Origin: Candidatus Krumholzibacteriota bacterium
GTDB lineage: Bacteria; Krumholzibacteriota; Krumholzibacteriia; Krumholzibacteriales; Krumholzibacteriaceae
Direction of reading: 5' to 3'
Assembly: GCA_030613345.1 (NCBI GenBank)
Contig: JAUWMD010000148.1
Coordinates: 1-6,618 of the forward strand
Length of the DNA: 6,618 bases
Positions within the stretch are counted from its first letter, which is position 1. Every line of letters starts with the position of its first letter. A program made the position numbers and the translations under genes. The notes under the pieces are model-generated. The model saw nothing but the letters and a program-made list of their open reading frames with translations, had not been told where the DNA came from and did not search any database. Shown piece after piece: positions 1 to 6,264 of this stretch.

Positions 1-1
1 C

Positions 2-163
2 GCGGTGGTGGCCGACGGAACGCCGGAAGGCCGTGAAAAATTAGCGCGTTGCCTCAATAATGACCCTGGCACAGGAGTTGCAAGACATGCCGATGCCGGC
101 TATGCGATAGCCGTTGAAAAAGCGAAAGATGCAGGGCTCAACATCCCGATGCTGGGAAAATAA
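2..163 (+). CDS. hutU: Urocanate hydratase, C-terminal end (partial, cut by window start)
   Basis: This is the tail of urocanase, the cytoplasmic NAD+-dependent enzyme that hydrates urocanate to 4-imidazolone-5-propionate, step two of histidine degradation. The reading frame is open from base 2 to a TAA at 161-163 and gives 53 residues. It contains VADGTPEG, then LNNDPGTGVARHADAGY, then AIAVEKAKDAGLNIPML. The (N)DPxTGVxRHADAGY block followed by a run ending in LxxPM is the characteristic C-terminus of the HutU family, which is about 550 residues long, so roughly 500 residues lie outside the window. The next gene, hutI, acts on its product, which supports the call. An oddity is codon use: all four lysines are AAA and all three glutamates are GAA, unlike every downstream gene. 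Family assignment is from remembered conserved motifs; confidence is high despite the short fragment. Confidence 0.92.
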   Translation, partial: AVVADGTPEGREKLARCLNNDPGTGVARHADAGYAIAVEKAKDAGLNIPMLGK

Positions 164-286
164 CTATCCTTCCGCATCTGGAAATCCGGAACGGTTCAAA
201 ACCGGGTAGCTCTTTCGCGACACACGATTTATGCATTTTGCCCGCGTAATGGCGGGATTGTGGTTCGATTACACAAGGAGTGGTGC
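164..286 (+). other. hutU-hutI intergenic region
   Basis: These 123 bases between hutU and hutI look more AT-rich than the genes to the right. Two small hairpins are visible: CGGTT/AACCG with a CAA loop at 192-204, and CCCGC/GCGGG with a 6-base loop at 241-256. Neither is followed by a clear T-tract, so neither is a convincing intrinsic terminator. No confident -35/-10 pair was found. The length of the gap, compared with the 4-bp overlap downstream of hutI, leaves room for a separate hutI promoter, but the sequence does not prove one. Confidence 0.5.
275..280 (+). promoter_or_regulatory. Ribosome binding site deciding the hutI start
   Basis: AAGGAG lies exactly 6 bases upstream of an in-frame TTG at 287. 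This makes TTG the best start for hutI and argues against the longer reading from GTG at 260, which would put the Shine-Dalgarno sequence inside the gene. Confidence 0.75.
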
Positions 287-1585
287 TTGCCTGAGACGGT
301 CGATCTGATGCTCCTCGGCGCCGGACAGCTCGTGACTTGTCGAAGCGGCGAAAAGGGACCACGCAGGGGAAAAAATCTTGCCGATCCCGGTCTGGTAAAG
401 GACGGGGCCCTGGCCGTCTCTGACGGACGGATAATAGCGGCCGGTACAGAGGACGAGGTGCGGATGGCGATCGCCGGATCCGAGGTCGTATCGACGATAT
501 ATGCCGATGGCCGGGTCGTGATGCCCGGTTGGGTCGATCCTCACACCCACGCCGTCTTCGCCGGGTATCGAGCCGACGAGTACGAGGCGAGGATCAGGGG
601 AGACAGCTACCTCGAGATCGACGGGCGCGGTGGCGGGATCAAGCGTTCCGTCAGGGAGCTGCGGGAGACCGGCGAGGACCGGCTCTTCGAGATAAGCAGG
701 CGCCGCATTCTTAAGATGCTCGAGCAGGGTGTGACTACGATCGAGATCAAGAGCGGGTACGGGCTCGATCTCGAGAGCGAGATGAAGCAGCTGAGGGTGA
801 TCGGACGCCTCGCGGCCGGGACACCACTCGATGTCGTCGCTACCTTCATGGGCGCGCATCACAAGCCGCCCGGCGAGAAGGATGGCGGAAAGTACGTTGA
901 TATTCTGATCGGCGAGATGATACCGGCTGTGGCCGATGCGGGACTTGCAAGGTACATCGACGTTTTCTGCGAGAAGGGCGTTTTCGACGTGGATGAGACG
1001 AGACGCATACTCGAGGCGGGTGCGAGGTACGGCTTCGGTCTCAAGGTCCACTCGGACGAGATATATGCCCTGGGGGGGACCGAGCTTGCCGTCGAGATGG
1101 GCGCCGTATCGGTGGAGCACCTGACGAATGTGACTCCGGCCGGGATAGCCGCCCTCTCGGGAAGCCCGACGATAGCGGTACTTCTGCCGTCGACTTCGTT
1201 CGGGCTCGCTTCGAGGCATTACGCGCCCGCCAGGGAGATGATCGACTCCGACGTCGCAGTCGCCCTCTCGACAGATTTCAATCCGGGGAGTGCGCCGTCG
1301 CACTCGATGCCGCTTGCCGTTTCGATAGCCTGTTCACAGATGGGGATGGTGCCGGCCGAGGCGATAGTCGCTGCGACGTTCAACGCTGCCTGCGCCGTCG
1401 GCATGGAAAACGAGGTCGGATCGCTGGAAGCGGACAAGAAGGCTGATTTTGTGATATACGACGTCGAGGACTATCGCGAGATACCTTCTCGCGCCGGCGA
1501 GAACCACGCAGTCGTCGTCGTCAAGGAAGGTTCCGTGGTCTGGGAACTCCATGGGTACAGGGAGAGAAGCGAGGTCGGGCTGTGA
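287..1585 (+). CDS. hutI: Imidazolonepropionase
   Basis: This cytoplasmic metal-dependent amidohydrolase opens the ring of 4-imidazolone-5-propionate to give N-formimino-L-glutamate, step three of histidine degradation. The 432-residue product is close to the usual family length of about 400-420. The N-terminal strand (DLMLLGAGQLVT) and the PRRGKN loop lead into the TIM barrel. The metal site reads DPHTHAVFAG with H86 and H88, later HSDE with H255, and STDFNPGSAPS with D330; these match B. subtilis ligands H80, H82, H249 and D324. IKSGYGL (155-160), GAHHK (H191) and VEHLT (H278) are also family signatures. The start is TTG at 287, chosen for AAGGAG six bases upstream; GTG at 260 would add nine residues unlike the family. 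The TGA overlaps the GTG of the next gene, suggesting translational coupling. Of 15 lysine codons 14 are AAG, the opposite of hutU. Nothing is missing or broken. Confidence 0.96.
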   Translation: MPETVDLMLLGAGQLVTCRSGEKGPRRGKNLADPGLVKDGALAVSDGRIIAAGTEDEVRMAIAGSEVVSTIYADGRVVMPGWVDPHTHAVFAGYRADEYEARIRGDSYLEIDGRGGGIKRSVRELRETGEDRLFEISRRRILKMLEQGVTTIEIKSGYGLDLESEMKQLRVIGRLAAGTPLDVVATFMGAHHKPPGEKDGGKYVDILIGEMIPAVADAGLARYIDVFCEKGVFDVDETRRILEAGARYGFGLKVHSDEIYALGGTELAVEMGAVSVEHLTNVTPAGIAALSGSPTIAVLLPSTSFGLASRHYAPAREMIDSDVAVALSTDFNPGSAPSHSMPLAVSIACSQMGMVPAEAIVAATFNAACAVGMENEVGSLEADKKADFVIYDVEDYREIPSRAGENHAVVVVKEGSVVWELHGYRERSEVGL

Positions 1586-3066
1586 GCAAGGCCAGTCAGC
1601 TCAGGCAGAAGGCTCAGAATTACCTGAAGACGGGGAAGATCTCCGACGCTATAGAGGCGTACAAGAAGCTCCTCCAGATCGAGTCGCGCAATCCCAACCT
1701 CTACAACGAGCTGGGCGACATATATCTCAGGGCGGAGGACCGTATGCAGGCCGTCTTGTCTTTCGACAAGGCCGTGGACAACTACGAAAATGTCGCGCTC
1801 TACAACAACGCCGTAGCGGTATGCAAGAAGATACTGAGGGTCGTTCCCAACAGGCTCGAATCGATTTTCAAGCTCGGAGAGCTGAAGGCCAAGCAGAAGT
1901 TCATCGGTGAGGCCTCGAGGATGTTTATTCAGTATCTCGAACTGGCATCTTCCGGCGAGGCGGACCCGATGCAGGAGAATATCCTCCCGAAGGTGGAGGT
2001 CATCCTCGAGCTCGTGCCCGAAGACGACGAGCTCCATGCCAGGGCCGCCGAGGTGCTCACGTATATCGGTCTGAAGATCTCCGCTGCGGAGGTCTTCGCC
2101 CGGCTGATCGTGCGGAGCGTCGGCAGCGGGGACGGCGAAAAGACCGATTTCTACCGGGGCCGGCTCGATCTCCTCCGGGAAGCCCTGACCGCCGAAGAGC
2201 AGGCCCACATGGAGGATATCCTCGCGGAAAGCCTCGAGCTGGAGGATGACGGAGAGGAATCGGACAAGGAGCCGGATCTCACCGTCGAGGAGATCGACAC
2301 GACTGCAGCCGCGGAATCAGTCGGGAGCGATCCGGCGGCGTCACCGGAACCGCCGGTGGAGGAACCCCCGGCCGCAAAGGAGATCCCGGCGCAGGAGCCT
2401 GCTCCGCAGCCCGCGGCCCGGGAAGTCGAAGAAAAACCTGCTCCAGCCCGGGAGTACGAGATCCCGGAGGAGCCTGCCGCCGAAGAGAAACAGGAAGCTC
2501 CGGCAGCACCCGAGGTCACAGAGGAATATGTCATCGACGAAACTCCTGCGGACGATCCGGCAGTGGAGCCTGACGCGGGTGTCACTCCCCCGGATGACAA
2601 TGTCTCAGACATACTCGACGCCGAGGATGCCGCCAACGAGGCGAACGTCGTCGACACGGACGACCTCGTAAAGGAGATAACGAGCGATGTGGAGGAGAAC
2701 GATTTCAGGAGCCACTACGATCTCGGAATGGCATACATCGAAATGGCCCTCTACAACGATGCGATCAGGGAACTGCAGATATCGGCAAGGTCCGAGCAGC
2801 TCCAGCTGCGTGGTCTCGAGATGATCGGGCACTGCTTCCTGCAGCTCGACAATCCGCGCCTCGCCGTAAAGCAGCTCAATCGCGGACTCGAGATAGCGAT
2901 GACGACGGGCGGAGACAACCTCGGTATCCATTATAACCTCGGCCTGGCCTACGAGGCACTGAATGAGGCCGAGAAGGCGAGGGAGCATTTCGAAGAAGTC
3001 TACATAGTCGACGTGACTTTCCGTGATATATCGGAAAAGATGAAGAAGTACAGTGCCGTAAGCTGA
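1582..3066 (+). CDS. TPR - acidic linker - TPR protein
   Basis: This 494-residue protein has no signal peptide or membrane segment and is probably a cytoplasmic scaffold or adaptor; its partner is unknown. Helical TPR units fill residues 5 to about 215, for example YLKTGKISDAIEAYKKLLQI (14-33) and LYNELGDIYLRAEDRMQAVL (40-59). Residues 221-372 are an acidic Pro/Ala/Glu-rich linker, almost certainly disordered. A second TPR block occupies 374-494, with SHYDLGMAYIEMALYNDAI (377-395) and IHYNLGLAYEALNEAEKA (449-466). The start is GTG at 1582 inside the hutI stop (GTGA overlap), with GAGGT six bases upstream. The stop is 9 bases before the PHP gene, so it sits mid-operon. The C-terminal block resembles TPR proteins I associate with delta-proteobacteria and candidate phyla, but no specific function can be named. 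That it is a real TPR gene is secure; its role is not. Confidence 0.9.
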   Translation: MSKASQLRQKAQNYLKTGKISDAIEAYKKLLQIESRNPNLYNELGDIYLRAEDRMQAVLSFDKAVDNYENVALYNNAVAVCKKILRVVPNRLESIFKLGELKAKQKFIGEASRMFIQYLELASSGEADPMQENILPKVEVILELVPEDDELHARAAEVLTYIGLKISAAEVFARLIVRSVGSGDGEKTDFYRGRLDLLREALTAEEQAHMEDILAESLELEDDGEESDKEPDLTVEEIDTTAAAESVGSDPAASPEPPVEEPPAAKEIPAQEPAPQPAAREVEEKPAPAREYEIPEEPAAEEKQEAPAAPEVTEEYVIDETPADDPAVEPDAGVTPPDDNVSDILDAEDAANEANVVDTDDLVKEITSDVEENDFRSHYDLGMAYIEMALYNDAIRELQISARSEQLQLRGLEMIGHCFLQLDNPRLAVKQLNRGLEIAMTTGGDNLGIHYNLGLAYEALNEAEKAREHFEEVYIVDVTFRDISEKMKKYSAVS

Positions 3067-3075
3067 AAGAACCGG

Positions 3076-3915
3076 ATGAATCCCATTTCTTCCTGCGACC
3101 TTCACATACATTCATACTATTCCGACGGGGCGATGTCGCCCGTAGATATTGTGCGTACCGGCGCAGAGGCCGGCCTTTCCGCGATATCGATCACCGATCA
3201 CGACACGGTCGCGGGACAGGTCGAAGCGATCGAGGCCGGCGTCGTCTTCGGGATCGAGATAGTCACGGGGATAGAGTTCAGCGTGATGGAAGAGGAACGC
3301 GATATCCATATCCTCGGATACTGCTTCGATCTGTCGTGCGGGAGGCTGTCCGCCGTCCTCGAGGATCTCGAGAGGAGCAGGACAGAGCGGGCGGAAAGGA
3401 TCGCCGATAAGCTGCAGGACCTCGGACTGCCGGTGACGTTCGATGAGATAATGGCCGATGCCGGCGCGGGGACGGTCGGAAGGCCGCATGTGGCGAGGAT
3501 CCTCCTGCGCAAGGGGATCGTCGCGGAATTCCAGGAGGCGTTCGACAAGTTTCTCGGATACGGCGCTTCGTGCTACGTCCCGAAGAAGGTCCTATCGCTG
3601 GAGGATGTCGTCTCGATCATAAGGGAATCGGGGGGCGTCGCCGTCTGGGCCCATCCCGGAGCTAACATCAGGAAGCGCGCTCTGGTGGACCGGATCTTCG
3701 GTTGCGGAGTCGAAGGCATCGAGGCCTGGCACCCCAACCACACCGGGGAGATCACGAGGCTCGCCGTCAGCGAGGCAGGCAGATACGGGCTCGTATGCAC
3801 GGGCGGCTCCGATTATCATTTCGACGAGGCGAGGAAGGCCGGTATCGGGGTAATCGATGTGCCGTACGGCTCGGTGACAGCGCTCCGCAGTCTTGCCTCG
3901 GGACTTTCGGCTTGA
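3076..3915 (+). CDS. PHP-domain metallophosphatase (TrpH / RNase AM-type)
   Basis: The 279-residue product is a complete PHP-domain hydrolase. The visible metal-binding set is DLHIHS (H10, H12), D17, TDHDT (D41, H42), GIEFS (E67), H78, AHPG (H193), WHPNHT (H219, H222) and GSDYH (D246, H248). The inserted segment with GRPHVA (136-141) and FLGYGASCYVPK (159-170) is typical of the TrpH/YciV group, whose studied members dephosphorylate 3',5'-nucleoside bisphosphates or trim 5' RNA ends (RNase AM). A comparable role in nucleotide or RNA turnover is inferred here. HisK-type histidinol phosphatase is also a PHP enzyme and would be tempting beside hut genes, but the TDHDT and GRPHVA motifs point away from it. 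The ATG at 3076 lies 9 bases after the TPR stop with only a weak GAAAGA upstream, so coupled translation is likely. The protein is probably cytoplasmic; no truncation is seen. Confidence 0.92.
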   Translation: MNPISSCDLHIHSYYSDGAMSPVDIVRTGAEAGLSAISITDHDTVAGQVEAIEAGVVFGIEIVTGIEFSVMEEERDIHILGYCFDLSCGRLSAVLEDLERSRTERAERIADKLQDLGLPVTFDEIMADAGAGTVGRPHVARILLRKGIVAEFQEAFDKFLGYGASCYVPKKVLSLEDVVSIIRESGGVAVWAHPGANIRKRALVDRIFGCGVEGIEAWHPNHTGEITRLAVSEAGRYGLVCTGGSDYHFDEARKAGIGVIDVPYGSVTALRSLASGLSA

Positions 3916-3947
3916 CCGGCGGGCGTACTGCCCCACAATATCCCCTT

Positions 3948-5813
3948 ATGATACGTTTGACGAATCCGTTGCCGGTCACCGCCGCCGGGACATTTCTCAT
4001 ATTGACTGCCGTTATCGCGGCGTTTCCCGACGCCGAATGCATGGGGGAGGCCTCCCGCTACGGGGGTGCCTACCTGTCCGCGGCAGGAGATACTCTCGCC
4101 CTTCCCGGCGAGGTCTTCGTCATGACCGCCGAGGAGCTTGCCGGCTTCAATATAAACACGATCGAGGACATCATCGAGCATCTCCCGGGAGTCAACATCC
4201 TGCAGGACGGCCCGCCCGGATCGAGGACCCTCTATTCTATCAACGGCAGGACGGTCAGTGGGATGACGCTGCTCGTCAACGGCGTACCATATAACGATCC
4301 GTACAATGAGGATCCGCTTGCGAGGTTCCTGACACTATCGAGGGTTCGCCGGGTAGAGGTCATCTACAGCTCCTCGCCGTCGCTCACCGGCAGGGCCGCA
4401 TCCGGCGGAGTGATAAACATCGTCGTGGAGGAAGGAGGCCGGAAGCCGCCCATCACCGCCGGCGATTTCACGTGGGGCGGGAACGTCCGCAAGTCGCGCA
4501 AGGCGTATTTCTCGTCGCCCGACGCATTTATCAACGGAACGATCGCATACGATGAATACATGCAGGATTATATCGAGTCTGTTGTCGACGAACCATCGGC
4601 TCTGGTCGGTCGGTACAACTCGAGATCGGTCATGGTCGAGCTGACCCTCAGGGGAAAGGCGCGCGACAGGGTGCTCGTCCGGCTCCGGAGGTTCGAGGAT
4701 TCGTACAACGGTACCCGCAACTGGCCCGAACGCCGCGATCCGCTGCAGCCCCCCGAGGAGGTCAGGTACAGTGGCCTGGATACTGAGATCAGGTATGTGA
4801 GGGGCGGCGCCGAGGTATCGCTGAGGCAGCGGCTCGTCGAGATGAAAAGGAAGTCAGGGTCGACCTCTGGACTGGTGTTAGGCGGATCGGTCACATGGCA
4901 CGGACTGGCGGGTTCGACAGCCATGAAGGGATTCTTCTCGGCCGAGAGGGCGGCGTTCGAGAACCGTCTCTGGGGCGAGCCTTTCTCGCCCGATGTCGCC
5001 CGCGCGGAGGGCGGCCTGACTCTCGGTGGCGCCGCCGGGGCACTGCGCTGGAGGGGAGGGATCTCGGCCGGCTCGATGACAGCGTCGGGATTCTTCGCCG
5101 GCGGCGAGGTGGCGCTATCACGGGGAAACGAACGCGGGCTCTACCAGACGCTCATGGCAGCCAGGCGGGTCCGCACGCCCACTACCGAGGAACTCTATCA
5201 GCCCGAGTTGGGGAGACTGCCGAACGGAACGGAGCTGAGAACGGCGGGGAATCCCGACCTGGGCCACGAGACTTCCGACGAGATCTCGCTCGGCCTCGGC
5301 TACGGGACCGCCGTGAATACCGATATCTTCGTGAGGTTCGAAAGGAGCAGGATATCTCTCGAGGGCTCCGATCCGGCCGTCTACATCTCCGATGGCAGCG
5401 ACGACGTGATCGGGCTGCGTGCTTCGCTGAGGGGGAAAGGTTCCACCGGTGTCGCATCCTTCGATTACGGATGGCGGCTGACGGGGTATTGGTTCGCCGA
5501 CAGGGCGGAGATCACGCCGGGTGTTCCCGCGTATCACGTCAGGGGAGGGGTCTGGCTGAGCCGTCCATCGTTCAGGAAGACCGAGATTTTCATTATCGGT
5601 ATCGACGCCTCGGAGACGGGTAACCGCCTCTTTCCCGGAATCGAGCTCGGCCGTTATGCGCTCCTTGATCTGTCTCTGTCGCTGACGGTGCTGGGGACCG
5701 TGGTGAAGTACGAGATGAAGAACATCACCGACGAAAGGTACGAGACGGTGCCGGGGATGTACATGCCCGGCAGGCACTACCGCTTCGGGATCAACTGGCG
5801 CCTCTTCGACTGA
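3948..5813 (+). CDS. TonB-dependent outer-membrane receptor
   Basis: This 621-residue protein is a TonB-dependent receptor, an outer-membrane beta-barrel with an N-terminal plug that imports a ligand using TonB/proton-motive energy. Residues 1-31 look like a Sec signal peptide with a hydrophobic core at 9-26. The plug runs from about 48 to 162: VFVMTAEEL, then EDIIEHLPGVNI (73-84), INGRTVSGMTLLVNGVPYND (98-117) and ASGGVINIVV (151-160). The rest is alternating barrel strands. RTPTTEELY (409-417), GNPDLGHETS (434-443) and the end NITDERYETVPGMYMPGRHY (592-611) are standard landmarks of BtuB-size receptors of about 600 residues. The ligand cannot be predicted; no cobalamin riboswitch is visible. 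ATG 3948 was chosen because it starts the signal peptide; TTG at 3912 is an alternative. It follows the PHP stop by 32 bases and lacks a recognisable Shine-Dalgarno. The last residue is Asp after Phe, unusual for an outer-membrane barrel. Confidence 0.92.
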   Translation: MIRLTNPLPVTAAGTFLILTAVIAAFPDAECMGEASRYGGAYLSAAGDTLALPGEVFVMTAEELAGFNINTIEDIIEHLPGVNILQDGPPGSRTLYSINGRTVSGMTLLVNGVPYNDPYNEDPLARFLTLSRVRRVEVIYSSSPSLTGRAASGGVINIVVEEGGRKPPITAGDFTWGGNVRKSRKAYFSSPDAFINGTIAYDEYMQDYIESVVDEPSALVGRYNSRSVMVELTLRGKARDRVLVRLRRFEDSYNGTRNWPERRDPLQPPEEVRYSGLDTEIRYVRGGAEVSLRQRLVEMKRKSGSTSGLVLGGSVTWHGLAGSTAMKGFFSAERAAFENRLWGEPFSPDVARAEGGLTLGGAAGALRWRGGISAGSMTASGFFAGGEVALSRGNERGLYQTLMAARRVRTPTTEELYQPELGRLPNGTELRTAGNPDLGHETSDEISLGLGYGTAVNTDIFVRFERSRISLEGSDPAVYISDGSDDVIGLRASLRGKGSTGVASFDYGWRLTGYWFADRAEITPGVPAYHVRGGVWLSRPSFRKTEIFIIGIDASETGNRLFPGIELGRYALLDLSLSLTVLGTVVKYEMKNITDERYETVPGMYMPGRHYRFGINWRLFD

Positions 5814-6127
5814 CGCCGCCCGATCATCTCCGCAACTTCTTTCGCTGGCAGAAAATCCGACAGAAGGTAAACGATTCTGGACACCGGCACGGGAGTATTG
5901 CGCCGCCGTCCGGCCTTGCATTGTGCGAATCCGCTTGCATGCTGCACCCGGCCCGGCAGTCACGGGTGATCTGCCGCCGCTTCGGGCGATTTCTTGATAA
6001 TCCCCTGTGGGCAGGCATTTTCGTAACGACCGGGTTTTCTCCGCTCGGCTCTCTCAAGAGGTCTGCGGACCCGGATATCTTCCTGAAAGCCGTTGCCCCT
6101 CTTCCTGTTATCCGGCCGGTCGACCCG

Positions 6128-6143
6128 TGGCATGCTTATTGCG
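6128..6143 (+). promoter_or_regulatory. Sigma-54 (RpoN) promoter, -24/-12 element
   Basis: The sequence TGGCAT-GCTTA-TTGCG matches the RpoN consensus TGGCAC-N5-TTGCW at nearly every position. The invariant GG (6129-6130) and GC (6141-6142) are separated by exactly 10 bases. Transcription would begin near 6154, giving an untranslated leader of about 110 bases before the TTG of pilB. The site lies in a long non-coding gap and points toward the only downstream gene. Sigma-54 promoters need an AAA+ activator; PilR is the known one for type IV pilus genes, but its binding site cannot be assigned here. Confidence 0.65.
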
Positions 6144-6253
6144 GTCGGGGGGATGAAATTACGGACTGGAGTATTTCTAAGGCAGAATAACGCTCACGAC
6201 CGTTTCAGGTGGATGAGGATTTGCATCAGGTTCGTGAGGATTGATATCCGGGC

Positions 6254-6260
6254 GGAGGAA
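6254..6260 (+). promoter_or_regulatory. Ribosome binding site deciding the pilB start
   Basis: GGAGGAA is a strong Shine-Dalgarno sequence with 6 bases between GGAGG and the TTG at 6265. It favours that TTG over another in-frame TTG at 6241, which would lie upstream of the site. Confidence 0.8.
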
Positions 6261-6264
6261 GTCC

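Larger units (their letters stand above)
5814..6264 (+). other. Long intergenic region ahead of pilB
   Basis: These 451 bases hold no gene that I can support. A + strand frame at 5921-6190 and a - strand frame at 5824-6057 are open, but both give Arg/Pro/Cys-rich peptides without family motifs or a ribosome binding site. No clear intrinsic terminator with a T-tract follows the receptor gene. The region contains an imperfect direct repeat (CTTGCAT-type, 5915-5945), a sigma-54 promoter candidate (6128-6143) and an inferred untranslated leader of about 110 bases. It is best read as the regulatory region of the pilus operon starting at 6265. Confidence 0.6.

Noticed and set aside
187..206. tRNA T-arm-like string GGTTCAAAACC
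   Set aside because: The flanking bases do not form the required 5-bp T-stem with a 7-base loop, and no acceptor or anticodon arm is present.
205..218. GG-N10-GC spacing ahead of hutI as a second sigma-54 promoter
   Set aside because: The surrounding bases (GGGTAG and TTCGC) match the consensus poorly; this spacing alone is common by chance.
241..256. CCCGC/GCGGG hairpin as a hutU terminator
   Set aside because: The stem is only 5 bp and is followed by ATTGTGG, not a T-tract.
269..1303. 344-codon open frame on the - strand opposite hutI
   Set aside because: It is a shadow of a high-GC gene with strong codon bias. The peptide has no family motif, while hutI on the + strand has all catalytic residues.
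1471..2208. 245-codon - strand frame across the hutI/TPR junction
   Set aside because: It overlaps two well-supported + strand genes and shows no motif; it mirrors their codon bias.
2151..2657. Ser/Gly-rich - strand frame opposite the linker
   Set aside because: Its composition is simply the complement of the Pro/Ala/Glu-rich linker codons.
3076..3915. PHP protein as histidinol phosphatase linked to histidine metabolism
   Set aside because: TDHDT, GRPHVA and FLGYGASCYVPK fit the TrpH/RNase AM group rather than HisK, and the hut genes degrade histidine instead of making it.
3702..3947. Upstream extension of the receptor reading frame into the PHP gene
   Set aside because: The added residues are Arg-rich and lie over conserved PHP motifs. 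A signal peptide begins at ATG 3948.
5886..5902. GGCAC...TTGC near 5886-5901 as another sigma-54 promoter
   Set aside because: The GG to GC spacing is 12 bases instead of the required 10.
5118..5963. 281-codon - strand frame opposite the receptor 3' half
   Set aside because: Low-information Pro/Arg-rich shadow; the + strand carries clear receptor motifs through 5813.
5921..6190. 89-codon + strand frame in the long intergenic region
   Set aside because: It has a TTG start without a ribosome binding site, unusual composition and no recognised family, and it runs through the sigma-54 promoter candidate.
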